Below are positions 7,789-16,803 of a stretch of 47,707 nt of DNA, one piece after another (position 1 is the stretch's first letter; each line of letters starts with the position of its first letter). The position numbers and the translations under genes were made by a program. Location: positions 1 to 47,707 of the forward strand of contig NZ_JAQBOI010000167.1 of assembly GCF_028288105.1 (NCBI RefSeq). The letters are read 5' to 3'. The notes beneath the pieces are model-generated. The model was given only the letters and a program-made list of their open reading frames with translations, did no database searches and was not told the origin of the DNA. The DNA comes from Mucilaginibacter sp. (GTDB taxonomy: Bacteria > Bacteroidota > Bacteroidia > Sphingobacteriales > Sphingobacteriaceae).

Positions 7789-10200
7789 TTACTGCACATT
7801 ATACTTATAAACCGCCCTGCCAATATTCCCGGCATTATCAATACCCTCAATTACTATACGGTACTTGCCGGGGCCATCGTTAAAATAATTAAACATGGCA
7901 TTGCCTGCATCATTGGTTATTAGGTTGGGTTTCCAAAATATTGTTGTGCGGCCTTCTGCAGAGCCTTTTTTTGTTGCCTCGTAAACCGGCGAATAAAACT
8001 CACGCGCCCGGTAAAACCCTTGTGGGGTTATGGACAGTATCCCGGGCGACATTTCTTTGCTTATTTCGCCCGTACTGCCACCCTGTTTTGTATTGATAAC
8101 AATAACACCCGCACCGGCCCCCAGGCCATAGATGGCGGCATTAGCTCCCTTTAAAATCTCAACCGACTCTACATCGCCGGGGTTTATATTATCAATATCC
8201 CCCGAAGTAATTGCCCCATCAACAACTACCATCATAGGCTCTAATACTGTTGCGCCGCCCGATATTGCAGCACTTGTTATTAAATAGGCTTTGCCATTGG
8301 TAAACTGAATGTTACGGGCTATGCCGGTTAAGCCCTGCGAAAGCGTGGGGTGATTTTTAAACTGTTTATTAAATATGATCTGATCGGCATTGCCGGCACC
8401 GGCAAGGCTTGCGGTTTTATAATTCAGCTTCTCTTTTATGTAAACAGGTTTCAAAGCCCTTGGCTTATCGGCACCAGGCTGGTCAACAATTGCACCGATA
8501 TACTCAGGCAGCTTTTCATTCACTTTTCCCTCCGACAAATTATTCGGGCTTAGCGGTAATGCTGTGTTGGTTTTATCTAACAGAATTTTTGCTTTATTCC
8601 GGAGCGATTTATTTTCGATATTCAACAAAAACTGCGTCCCACTTGCATATTCCATGTTGGTGAAACTGAACTTACCGGCAGCATCGGTTGTTACCGTCGT
8701 ACTTTGCCCGGTTGCCGGCAGCATAAGGGTAACCTTTTCATTTGGTGCCGGGGTGCCTGCCTTGGTTATCATGGTGCCTTTTATCGGCATACCAAATTCA
8801 GGCTTGTAAGCCATTGGGGCAGGCGTCTCATTTAAAAGTTCTTTCCATTGAAAGCGGCGGTAACCCTGGGTGAGCATTAAAATATCCAGGTTGTTGCGCG
8901 TATCGGTGTTTACATTGTTAAAATAATAGCCGGGCTGTTCAACATATCCGCGCAGGTCTGATGTAAGCAGCAGGTCTGAAAATATAGAGCTTTCTTTATC
9001 CTCATTTGCGGGCACTTTGCTTTCATCAATAACCGATACCGAGAAATTCCCTACCGATGCCTTATTCTCCGACAGTTTGGCGTTAAGTGTGATATGTGCT
9101 TTATCCTGGCTGGCATACGTTATTTTATCACTGTTTACAGTAAAGACAAGATCATCTGCATTTTGTATAAATACCAGGCGTTCGCTTAATGGTACCCCGC
9201 TTTCCGAAAACAAGGTGATTTGGGTGATGCCCGATTTAAGGTCCTTCTTTGGCAGATCGAACCCTATTACCTGGTTGTCTAATACCGTTTTCACGGTTTT
9301 CACCACACCGGCCGAATAGATAACCACCGATATTTCTTTGTTCTTATTTTCTAAATAATAAGGTTTATTGGCGTTAATATCTATCGATAGCTTATTCAGG
9401 TCGCTGTTGTTAACGGATAGCGACATGCCTTTTGCCTCGGGTTTTGGCAAGTCTATAGTATTAGCTGATCCATCCGGATAGGTTATTTTAGCTTTATAGG
9501 TTTTGCCATCCTCGGGCGTAATATATACTTGCCCCATGCCCAGGTGTGTCGAGGTGAATTTAGCAACGGCTACATTATTATTATCAACTACAATGCCTTT
9601 TATATAGACACCCATGCCATTACTACCCACTGCTTTAAAAGCTATCCTGCCCGGTACTGCTGTTACAAAGGTACCGCCTTCAGGAAAAAACTGCACATCG
9701 GTTTTATTATCGGTGGCCTTTGCCGGCGATACCTGTGCTATACTTTTACCGTTAACCGCTATTGTTTTATTAAAGAAATAAGCATTCCCCTCGTTTTGCA
9801 TCCACTGTGTGTACGCCCTTACCCTATAATTGCCCTTCGACAAATAGTTAGGCAAGGCAAAATCGCCCCAGGCCAGCCCGTTTTTAAGCTGCAAAATCAG
9901 CGATTCCATAATGGAATCATTCTTGCTTACCAGATCTACATGCAGCACACCGCTAATTTTCGACAGCTCGTGGCCCTCGCCTGCGGTTACATAGGCTTTA
10001 AAATAGATGGTATCGCCGGGGTTATAATAAGGTTTATCGAAATGTAAGTATGCTTTTTCTATAACCCTGTCTGTTGATAGTGTTTGCAGCCGGTTTACTA
10101 CATTTTTTATAGTACCCTCGTTTTTTACAGGCACAACCTGGGCATGCAACGCGGCATTAAAGCAGCCCGTTGCAAACAACATTAAAAAAAGCTTTTTCAT
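7789..10200 (-). CDS. secreted protein with MG2-like and TonB-plug-like domains, no barrel
   Basis: The 803-residue protein has a signal peptide (about 1-21). Its YLHFDKPYYNPGDTIYFKAYV motif (about 51-71) is typical of macroglobulin MG2 domains, and further beta-sandwich repeats follow. Residues about 475-555 look like a carboxypeptidase-regulatory-like fold (TITKAGTPAPNEKV, TDAAGKFSFTNM). Residues about 656-708 match the end of a TonB-receptor plug (VVVDG, DVESVEILKGANAAIYG, GVIVINTK). No C-terminal 22-strand barrel follows, so it cannot be an ordinary receptor. It may be a periplasmic or surface accessory protein. This architecture recurs in Bacteroidota, but I know of no proven role. The next gene on this strand is almost 400 bp away. 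Confidence 0.7.
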   Translation of the reverse strand: MKKLFLMLFATGCFNAALHAQVVPVKNEGTIKNVVNRLQTLSTDRVIEKAYLHFDKPYYNPGDTIYFKAYVTAGEGHELSKISGVLHVDLVSKNDSIMESLILQLKNGLAWGDFALPNYLSKGNYRVRAYTQWMQNEGNAYFFNKTIAVNGKSIAQVSPAKATDNKTDVQFFPEGGTFVTAVPGRIAFKAVGSNGMGVYIKGIVVDNNNVAVAKFTSTHLGMGQVYITPEDGKTYKAKITYPDGSANTIDLPKPEAKGMSLSVNNSDLNKLSIDINANKPYYLENKNKEISVVIYSAGVVKTVKTVLDNQVIGFDLPKKDLKSGITQITLFSESGVPLSERLVFIQNADDLVFTVNSDKITYASQDKAHITLNAKLSENKASVGNFSVSVIDESKVPANEDKESSIFSDLLLTSDLRGYVEQPGYYFNNVNTDTRNNLDILMLTQGYRRFQWKELLNETPAPMAYKPEFGMPIKGTMITKAGTPAPNEKVTLMLPATGQSTTVTTDAAGKFSFTNMEYASGTQFLLNIENKSLRNKAKILLDKTNTALPLSPNNLSEGKVNEKLPEYIGAIVDQPGADKPRALKPVYIKEKLNYKTASLAGAGNADQIIFNKQFKNHPTLSQGLTGIARNIQFTNGKAYLITSAAISGGATVLEPMMVVVDGAITSGDIDNINPGDVESVEILKGANAAIYGLGAGAGVIVINTKQGGSTGEISKEMSPGILSITPQGFYRAREFYSPVYEATKKGSAEGRTTIFWKPNLITNDAGNAMFNYFNDGPGKYRIVIEGIDNAGNIGRAVYKYNVQ

Positions 10201-10587
10201 AATGTGAGATATTTATAACGATAAAAAACGGAGGTGTAACCCGCTTATAAATGGTATATAAATATACTGATATTCAGAGGAATAGTACAAACGAAAAATG
10301 GCCGCTGATAGTTATGAAAAATATTCCGCGTTAGGGATTGGAACGGATACCGGCACTTCGACTGGCTCAGTGTGACAGCCGTGGCTAAGGCCCGCAGGCG
10401 TATGAGTGTGAAGCCCGGCCAAAGGCAACGCTATGATGTAGCTTAAAAAGTACTACAAACGAAAGTATATGGCAAACCCATGCGGCGGGATTAGTAATAT
10501 CTTGAATATTATTCAAGGTATTAATCCCCCGAATAACCAGCTGTCTGCACTATTTCCCGCACATAAAGTAGATTAGGATTATTTTAC
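10201..10587. other. gene-free gap with repeat copy B and a hairpin
   Basis: No gene is seen in these 387 bp. The gap holds the dispersed repeat copy at 10327-10431. An 11-bp direct repeat TACAAACGAAA lies on either side of it (10286-10296 and 10454-10464). An imperfect hairpin built on GGGATTA/TAATCCC and CTTGAA/TTCAAG follows at 10487-10529, downstream of the small minus-strand gene. Confidence 0.7.
10327..10431 (+). repeat. dispersed repeat, copy B
   Basis: The ends match copy A (3911-3990) in inverted orientation. CGCGTTAGGGATTGG...ACCGG is at 10327-10353 and GTATGAGTGTGAAGCCC...AACGC at 10400-10431. The 46-base middle (10354-10399) is different and longer than in copy A, and includes CTTCGACTGGCTCAGTGTGA, which itself looks like an inserted short repeat. 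Matching ends with a variable centre suggest a non-autonomous mobile or structured element. Confidence 0.75.
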
Positions 10588-10800
10588 CTACTCGTCCTTT
10601 ATTTCTTCCCAATAAACGGTTCCCTGGTAAATGCAATTTTTAGTTGCAACCTGTGCTTTTATTTTATCCAGCTCGGCCTTCACCTCATCGGGGCTTAGAT
10701 CTTTTTTTAATGATGAATAGAAAATTACATAACCAGTCTTACTGTTTATGAATTTATAATGTTTGCCAGCAGCATTCATAATGATAATGCTTAATACCAT
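10588..10800 (-). CDS. small protein, 70 residues, unknown
   Basis: The conserved-looking part is KHYKFINSKTGYVIFYSS, then LSPDEVKAELDKIKAQVA, then the C terminus TVYWEEIKDE: a small alpha/beta protein with an amphipathic helix. A longer frame reaching 10926 would overlap the end of the outer-membrane protein gene in another frame, so I place the start at 10800 (MVLSIIIM) or at 10779 (MNAAGK). I do not recognise the family. It lies 37 bp after the stop of the outer-membrane protein gene and may share its transcript. Confidence 0.5.
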   Translation of the reverse strand: MVLSIIIMNAAGKHYKFINSKTGYVIFYSSLKKDLSPDEVKAELDKIKAQVATKNCIYQGTVYWEEIKDE

Positions 10801-10837
10801 TATATTAACACTATTTAACGGCAAATTGTTTTTAAAA

Positions 10838-13315
10838 TTACTTGCCTGCCGGCTCGGTTGGCATTCCCTGATTGCCCTCGTCGCGCCCTTCTTTATCTTT
10901 ATCCTTCGAGAACTCCAGTTTGCCAAATTTATAGCTAAGTGTTATACCAAACGAGCGGAACGGCAGTTGCCTTAAGCTTGATTGATTAAACGTAGGGCCC
11001 GATGTGGTTGCGTATTGGTCAATGTACTTGCTAAAGGGGTTACTTGCCACTAAACCAATGCTGGCTTTTTTATCCCAAAACTGCTTGCGTACAGCAATAT
11101 TGTACCAGAAAAATTTGGGGCGTGTACCCTGTAAGGTACGCGATGAAGAATTGTAATTACCAAAAGCCTCAGCCATAAAATTAGACGGGAACTGGTAGCT
11201 GGCATTCAAATTAAAACGATACTGAAATGCCGTTATATTGTTAATACCCGGAGCATTATTGTTTCGGCTCACTAAAAAGATGTTACTACGCAGGTTAAGC
11301 TTGCTTGTTACAGGTACCGATGCGAAAATATTACCACCAATACTTGTTTGCGTACCCAAATTGGCGCGCTGGCTAAGCAGTACGTTTGTATATTCTTTAC
11401 CGTTAACGGTTAAAACATCATAAGGCGTTGTAAACTGCTGGATATCATCGTTGTTACGGCGGTAAAAACTACCTATATAAAAATTGGCGCCGCTATTAAA
11501 CGATTGATTGTAGCCTAACTCAAAACTGTTGCTTTTTTCGGGCTTTAAATTAGGGTTACCTGTGCTAATGTTGTTAGGGTCGCTAATATTATAGAAAGGG
11601 TTTATCTCGCCATAATCCGGCCGCTCGATACGGTAGGAGTAGCTTAACCTAACGCTTTGCGTAGGACTAATTTTATGTGATATAACTGCCGACGGGGCAA
11701 GGGTGTTGTAACCCGGAATTACCACACCGCCATAATCGGTACTGGTAGTAGTATACTCATTACGCAGCCCAAGTTTAACATCTAAAAAGTTTTTAAATAA
11801 CGATGCCGAAGTTGACAGGTAAACAGCGTAGATGTTACGTTTGTAATTGAACGCGTAGCTTTGATCGGCATTATTAATATAAGAACCATCGGCCAGCAAG
11901 CTATCTGTTTTGGTAACGTTCTTTAAATTTTCTAATACCGCTTTTGCACCACCTTCAATAGTAAAGGTTTTGGTTACCGGGTGCGTATAATCTACAGATA
12001 TATTGGTTTCCCTATCGTTACCCGGGTTATTGCCCCTAATACCGGTAGTTATGGCATCGTTGTTTAAATAATCTTGCTGCTGAAAATAGTTTGATGTGTT
12101 TTTGCTGTTGCTGGTGGTAACCAATACTTCAAGTTCCTGGCCCTCTTTTTTAAATGTCTTTTTATAATCCAGGCTCAAATCGGTTGAGTAAGCACTGAAT
12201 TTACTATCAGAATTACGCAGGCTCAAAATATCTGAAAGTATATTGCCGGCTCCATCGGTTATGGTTTGCTGTTGATTAGTTAAGCCGTTGTTATGGTTAC
12301 CAAAATGATCAAAACCAACAGAAGCGGTTAATTCATCTTTAGGCGTAATGCTCCAGTTAAAGTTTATCCCCGATTGATAGCCGCTTCTTTTAGAGTCGCT
12401 GCTGCCTTTCTGAAACAGGTGGGTTACATCGCCGGCGGTATTGGTTGATGTACGATCATTAGTAGTTAGCACCGTTGAATTAAGCATGGCATTGCCGCTA
12501 AAAAAGGCGTTCACCCCAAAGTTGCCTTTACGGGCATTTAAGTTGAGCGAGCCGTTTTCCTGCCTGGTGCCCGCGGTAAGATTAACGCTGCCGTTTATAC
12601 CCTGTACCTTGCTGTCTTTTAATATAATATTGATAATGCCACCCGTACCTGCCGCGTCATACTTGGCACCCGGGCTGGTTATTACTTCAATACTTTTTAT
12701 TTGGCTGCCGGGTATAGCCTGTAAAGCATCGGCCAGGCTTGCGCCAAAAATGCTGCTTGGTTTACCGTTTATAAGGAAACGGATATTGGAATTGCCCTGC
12801 AGCTCCACATTACCATCAATATCTACAGTAACCTGTGGTACTTTCTTTAATACATCAATAGCCGCCCCGCTTTGCGCGGTTAAATCATTAGCAGCATTGT
12901 AAACCATTTTATCGATGCGGTTTTCAATGATCGGCGCTTTGGCAACAATGTCTACCCCTTTTAATTGATTTTGAACAGGCTCTAACAAAATATTGCCTAA
13001 AGCCACGTTATCGCCACCGGTAATAATTACATGCTCTATTGTATGGCGTTTGTAGCCTAAAAAGTCAATGGTTAATCTATAATCGCCGGCGGCAATATTA
13101 TTTAAAGAAAAATTCCCTTTAGGGTCGGTGCTCATTCCATTGAACGGGCTTGTGCTGCCTTGTTTAAATATAGATACGGTGGCATAGTCAACCGGCTGTT
13201 TACTAACAGCATCGGTAACCTTACCATTTATTTTACCCTTACCGGCATCTGCCATTTGGGCCTTAATATTTAAGGTGGTAATTAATAGAATAACAAGAAT
13301 AAAAAACGATCGCAT
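10838..13315 (-). CDS. TonB-receptor-like outer-membrane beta-barrel protein
   Basis: The 825-residue protein has a signal peptide (1-19), a carboxypeptidase-regulatory-like domain (about 29-110: GKINGKVTDAVSKQPVDYATVSIFK, GNFSLNNIAAGDYRL), a plug (about 125-235: VPQVTVDIDGNVELQGNSNIRFLINGKP, SIEVITSPGAKYDAAGTGGIINIILK) and a long barrel rich in alternating aromatic strands. This is the OMP_b-brl_3 type of Bacteroidota. Its substrate is unknown. Such proteins are usually TonB-dependent or TonB-receptor-derived porins. The C-terminal tail is charged (FSKDKDKEGRDEGNQG) instead of ending in an aromatic strand. ACCTCT/AGAGGT arms at 13321-13340 lie just upstream of the start and could bind a regulator. 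Confidence 0.85.
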   Translation of the reverse strand: MRSFFILVILLITTLNIKAQMADAGKGKINGKVTDAVSKQPVDYATVSIFKQGSTSPFNGMSTDPKGNFSLNNIAAGDYRLTIDFLGYKRHTIEHVIITGGDNVALGNILLEPVQNQLKGVDIVAKAPIIENRIDKMVYNAANDLTAQSGAAIDVLKKVPQVTVDIDGNVELQGNSNIRFLINGKPSSIFGASLADALQAIPGSQIKSIEVITSPGAKYDAAGTGGIINIILKDSKVQGINGSVNLTAGTRQENGSLNLNARKGNFGVNAFFSGNAMLNSTVLTTNDRTSTNTAGDVTHLFQKGSSDSKRSGYQSGINFNWSITPKDELTASVGFDHFGNHNNGLTNQQQTITDGAGNILSDILSLRNSDSKFSAYSTDLSLDYKKTFKKEGQELEVLVTTSNSKNTSNYFQQQDYLNNDAITTGIRGNNPGNDRETNISVDYTHPVTKTFTIEGGAKAVLENLKNVTKTDSLLADGSYINNADQSYAFNYKRNIYAVYLSTSASLFKNFLDVKLGLRNEYTTTSTDYGGVVIPGYNTLAPSAVISHKISPTQSVRLSYSYRIERPDYGEINPFYNISDPNNISTGNPNLKPEKSNSFELGYNQSFNSGANFYIGSFYRRNNDDIQQFTTPYDVLTVNGKEYTNVLLSQRANLGTQTSIGGNIFASVPVTSKLNLRSNIFLVSRNNNAPGINNITAFQYRFNLNASYQFPSNFMAEAFGNYNSSSRTLQGTRPKFFWYNIAVRKQFWDKKASIGLVASNPFSKYIDQYATTSGPTFNQSSLRQLPFRSFGITLSYKFGKLEFSKDKDKEGRDEGNQGMPTEPAGK

Positions 13316-13420
13316 AGTAAACCTCTTTAACTTTAGAGGTACAAAACTGGCAAGAAACTTTGGATTAATACTGATTTTTTACTAAGGTTTCGTAATTGTT
13401 ACATATACACTATGTAACAA

Positions 13421-13834
13421 TTAAAATATTAAAACCAGCGTACCTCCAATTATCAGCAATGCCCCCGTGGCCGTTTTTAGAGTGAGTGGTTCACCCAAAA
13501 ATACAACAGATAATATAATGGCTAATGCCACACTCAGCTTATCTACCGGGGCTACCTGCGATACTTTACCTAACTGTAAAGCCTTAAAATAAAAGATCCA
13601 TGACAAGCCGGTAGCACACCCGGAGAGTACCAGGAAGGTCCAGTTTAGTTTGCTAAGGCCGCTTATGCCGTGGTTAGTACCTTTGTACAACACAATTGCC
13701 CAGGCTATTAGCAAAATAACCACAGTACGTATAGCGGTAGCCAGGTCTGTATCAACCCCTTTTATACCAATTTTTGCAAAAATTGCAGTTAAAGCGGCAA
13801 ACAGTGCCGATAATAGAGCATATATCCACCACAT
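13421..13834 (-). CDS. half-size EamA/DMT family transporter
   Basis: The 137-residue protein has five hydrophobic helices and matches a single EamA repeat. It starts with WWIYALLSALFAALTAIFAKIGIKG and has the typical second-half pattern FYFKALQLGKVSQVAPVDKLSVALAIILSVVFLGEPLT. Full-size members have two such repeats, so this one must work as a dimer. The substrate is unknown; the drug/metabolite transporter superfamily moves small metabolites. It is separated from the outer-membrane protein gene by about 105 bp and looks monocistronic. Confidence 0.85.
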   Translation of the reverse strand: MWWIYALLSALFAALTAIFAKIGIKGVDTDLATAIRTVVILLIAWAIVLYKGTNHGISGLSKLNWTFLVLSGCATGLSWIFYFKALQLGKVSQVAPVDKLSVALAIILSVVFLGEPLTLKTATGALLIIGGTLVLIF

Positions 13835-14011
13835 AAATAAATTTCTAAAAATTTAAATAATTATTGAGCTGATTGATTTAATAACCCGCTAGAAGAAAAT
13901 ATTTTCTCAAAAGTTAATATTACCAACTATTTTTCCACAAAAATTGGAAAAATTTTACAAGAAATTCATTTTTTTAACACGTTATTCTTATCTTCATCGT
14001 TTTAACCTAAT

Positions 14012-15040
14012 ATGATGAAAACTGATTTTGTTTATTCCCAGGAATCGGAACCGCACCGCATACGTACTAAGAAGATACTAAAGCAGTTTCCACAATTGCG
14101 GAATTTAATAGGAAAAAACCCTAAAACCATTTGGGCCATAGTTGGCCTGGTGGCCTTTCAGGTAACACTGGCCTGGTTTCTACGCGACCAATCGTGGTGG
14201 CTGATATTTGGCGCTGCTTATTTATTAGGCGCCTTTGCAGACCATGCCCTGTTTGTGATGATACACGAGTGTACCCACCAATTATTGTTTAAAAACCGTA
14301 ATGCCAACCGCTGGGCATCCATGTTTGCTAACTTACCGCAAATATTGCCAAGCGCTATATCATTCGAAAAATATCACATTAAACACCACTCTTTTCAAGG
14401 TGTACACGAGCTGGATGCCGATTTGCCTAACCGTTGGGAAGCAAAGCTGATCAGCAATTCTTTTTTGGGTAAAGCATTATGGCTATTGTTTTTCCCGGTG
14501 TTTCAACTGTTCCGTTTATCGCGCTTACGCGAAATACACCCTTTTGATGGCTGGATATTAACTAACTGGATACTACAGGCAGTATTTACCGCTGTAATCT
14601 ACTACTTTATGGGATGGCCTGCGGTAGCGTTCCTGTTGTTAAGCTTCTCGTTCTCGGTTGGCCTGCACCCGCTTGGAGCCCGCTGGATACAAGAACATTA
14701 CTTAACCCACAGTGTTGAGCAAGAAACATACAGCTACTACGGCAACTTAAATGCGGTAGCTTTTAACGTAGGTTACCATAACGAGCACCACGATTTTCCA
14801 TCAATACCCTGGAACAAACTGCCGCTAATTAAAAAAACCGCGCCAGAGTATTATGAAACTTTATACTACCACACTTCGTGGACAAAGCTATTCTTCCAGT
14901 TTTTGTTTGATAGGGAAATATCATTATTCAACAGAATATTGCGTAGGGAAAGAGGTAAAGTAGCTATAACAGATGTGTCTAAGCCAGATGCAGAAATGAG
15001 CTTTACCAAAGAAGGCGATTTAGCCCCTCAAAACTCTTAA
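14012..15040 (+). CDS. fatty-acid/sphingolipid desaturase, DEGS-like
   Basis: The 342-residue integral membrane di-iron enzyme has three histidine boxes: HECTH (85-89), HIKHH (122-126) and HNEHH (256-260). Several stretches resemble eukaryotic dihydroceramide delta-4 desaturases as I remember them: an N-terminal EPHRIRTKKIL...FPQ..NLIGKNPKTIW region, MFANLPQ..PSAISFEKYHIKHH, GLHPLGARWIQEHY, and ETYSYYGNLNAVAFNVGYHNEHHDFPSIPW. Sphingobacteriaceae make sphingolipids, so a long-chain-base or ceramide substrate is plausible. A general acyl-lipid desaturase is the alternative. The gene is monocistronic and ends at the terminator at 15062-15096. Confidence 0.85.
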   Translation: MMKTDFVYSQESEPHRIRTKKILKQFPQLRNLIGKNPKTIWAIVGLVAFQVTLAWFLRDQSWWLIFGAAYLLGAFADHALFVMIHECTHQLLFKNRNANRWASMFANLPQILPSAISFEKYHIKHHSFQGVHELDADLPNRWEAKLISNSFLGKALWLLFFPVFQLFRLSRLREIHPFDGWILTNWILQAVFTAVIYYFMGWPAVAFLLLSFSFSVGLHPLGARWIQEHYLTHSVEQETYSYYGNLNAVAFNVGYHNEHHDFPSIPWNKLPLIKKTAPEYYETLYYHTSWTKLFFQFLFDREISLFNRILRRERGKVAITDVSKPDAEMSFTKEGDLAPQNS

Positions 15041-15061
15041 TTGTCAATTTAAAAGCATTAA

Positions 15062-15096
15062 AAAAAACGGTCCATAATAATATGGGCCGTTTTTTG
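15062..15096 (+). terminator. intrinsic terminator after the desaturase gene
   Basis: A stem built from AAAAAACGG.CCATA and TATGG.CCGTTTTTT around an ATAA loop, with a T-run on the plus strand and a matching A-run on the other. It lies 21 bp after the desaturase stop and 17 bp before the next start. Confidence 0.85.
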
Positions 15097-15112
15097 TTTT
15101 ATAAGCTTAACT

Positions 15113-16021
15113 ATGTTTAAAAGTAAAGCGTTAAAAATATTTGTTCCGATGGTAAGCCTGTTGTTTATAGCTGCGTTTACCAAGCACCGTTTGTATGATA
15201 AGAAGCATTTGCCCGAAAGCCACCTGTATTCTAAACTGATGGATGAAACTTCGGGGCTGGTGGCCTCGGATTTAAACCCTGATATTTATTATGGCCACAA
15301 TGATAGCGGCGACACCAGCCGTTTCTTTGCTATTACTCCTGATGGTAAACTAAAAACAATAATAAATTATACCGGAGATACCACCACGAGATTAGGCGTT
15401 CGCGATTGTGAAGATATAGCTGTTGGCCCCGGCCCTGTAAAAGGCAAAAGCTATGTTTATATAGGCGACATTGGCGACAATAGTGCCAATAGAAAATTCA
15501 TCACCGTTTATCGCGCCGAAGAAAAAAGCTCATGGGGAAAAGATAGTGTTGCCCACGCTGTACCTGTACCACTTCACTTAAAGTATCCGGATGGTGCAAA
15601 AGACGCGGAAGCCATGATGATAGACCCTATAGAAAAACTGTTATATATTGTTACCAAACGGGGCGATAGTGTTGGGGTGTATACATCGCCCATTAAATAT
15701 AAAGCTAATGATACGCTTACCCTCACCTTTAGGGGCAGGCTGTTTTTTGAGGGCATAAAACCTTTTAAATGGGTAACCGCGGCCGATATATCGCACAATG
15801 GCAAACAAATTTTGGTTAAAAGCTACGAGAGGGTTTACTATTGGCAGCGCACAGCAAACGAAACTATTTGGCAAACCCTGCATAAAGCCCCGCGCGAACT
15901 TCCCTATAAGCAGGAAAGACAAGGTGAAGCAATTGCCTTTACACCCGATGGCAAAGGTTATTACACCACCAGCGAGGGCGTGTATGCCCCTATTTATTAT
16001 TATAAAACGCCGGAGAATTAA
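15113..16021 (+). CDS. secreted beta-propeller-like protein, unknown function
   Basis: The 302-residue protein has an N-terminal hydrophobic segment (about 9-22). Repeating beta-blade elements follow: DIYYGHNDSGDTSRFFAITPDG, EDIAVGPGP, SYVYIGDIGDNSANR, DAEAMMIDPIEKLLYIVTKR, ISHNGKQILVKSYERVYYW and EAIAFTPDGKGYYTTSEG. This is the pattern of six-bladed propellers. The HNDSGD and DIGDN turns are Asp-rich and may bind calcium. No catalytic residue set is obvious. It starts soon after the desaturase terminator, so it is probably a separate transcription unit. Confidence 0.65.
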   Translation: MFKSKALKIFVPMVSLLFIAAFTKHRLYDKKHLPESHLYSKLMDETSGLVASDLNPDIYYGHNDSGDTSRFFAITPDGKLKTIINYTGDTTTRLGVRDCEDIAVGPGPVKGKSYVYIGDIGDNSANRKFITVYRAEEKSSWGKDSVAHAVPVPLHLKYPDGAKDAEAMMIDPIEKLLYIVTKRGDSVGVYTSPIKYKANDTLTLTFRGRLFFEGIKPFKWVTAADISHNGKQILVKSYERVYYWQRTANETIWQTLHKAPRELPYKQERQGEAIAFTPDGKGYYTTSEGVYAPIYYYKTPEN

Positions 16022-16042
16022 TTTACGCCGTTAAGCTACGCC

Positions 16043-16065
16043 AAGTCAAACGTCTACACTTAAAT
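16043..16065. repeat. degenerate copy of the AGCGTGGACGCT palindrome
   Basis: CAAGTCAAACGTCTACACTT resembles the reverse complement of the intact element near 35103-35126, with several transitions in the right arm. It lies between two convergent genes. Confidence 0.4.
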
Positions 16066-16070
16066 GGGCA

Positions 16071-16793
16071 TTACTTGCCTTTCAATAATGCTTTAAAATC
16101 TATTTTATCAAATTGATATTCGGGCAGTTTGGTATTAACAGACTGGTTAATCACCATATCAAAATTGCCCGCGCTTTCTCTTGCAACATATAGCTTGTAC
16201 CTATACGCTTCGGGCAAGGTTTTATCTTCCCATACGGCAATCATTTTTTCAGGGTCGACAATATATATAGTAATGTTTGATGACTTAACGAACTGATAAA
16301 TTGGAAGTGATTTTAGTGTGTATTTATTCGTATTAAGCTTTTTAAAATCGAGTATTGGTTTAGGCTCGGGGCCATCCATACTATAATAGACCAGGGTACT
16401 ATCTGTAAGCACCCGCATACCTATATTAGCCGTATTACATGGCGAATAGAGGTAATAATTGCCTTTATAAAGATAAAGCGGTAACCATTCTTTTGGTAAT
16501 CCGGTAATATTATATTTCTTAAGTGGTTTACTATAGCGCACTTTTAAAACTTTATAACCCGCATTATAAGCTATGCTATCATTATGGTCATACTTAAAGT
16601 CCTGCAACGCTTTATAGGCCTTTGCCCATCTATCCTTTTCAATATAAACGGTATGGTAATAATCTTGGGTCGTATCTTTTTCTATAAAAACAGTATCAAT
16701 AGGTTTAGCTTCTTTTACAGTTGTACCTACTTTTTTCTCCGGGCTTTTACAAGCCGAGAACAGGAGCAATATGTATATCAGCTTTTTCATCAC
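16071..16793 (-). CDS. lipoprotein, unknown function
   Basis: The 240-residue protein begins MMKKLIYILLLFSAC. Cys15 in LFSAC is a good lipobox, so it should be lipid-anchored. The mature protein is rich in Lys and Tyr, with beta-strand-like segments (YYHTVYIEKDRW, WLPLYLYKGNYYLYSPC, NITIYIVDPEKMIAVWED). I do not recognise a family. It lies 10 bp downstream of the AraC-type regulator on the same strand, so the two are probably co-transcribed. Confidence 0.65.
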   Translation of the reverse strand: MMKKLIYILLLFSACKSPEKKVGTTVKEAKPIDTVFIEKDTTQDYYHTVYIEKDRWAKAYKALQDFKYDHNDSIAYNAGYKVLKVRYSKPLKKYNITGLPKEWLPLYLYKGNYYLYSPCNTANIGMRVLTDSTLVYYSMDGPEPKPILDFKKLNTNKYTLKSLPIYQFVKSSNITIYIVDPEKMIAVWEDKTLPEAYRYKLYVARESAGNFDMVINQSVNTKLPEYQFDKIDFKALLKGK

Positions 16794-16803
16794 CTAAATA
16801 TAG

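Noticed and set aside
10801-10926. N-terminal extension of the small protein at 10588
   Set aside because: It would overlap the end of the outer-membrane protein gene in another frame and is Arg/Lys-rich without pattern.
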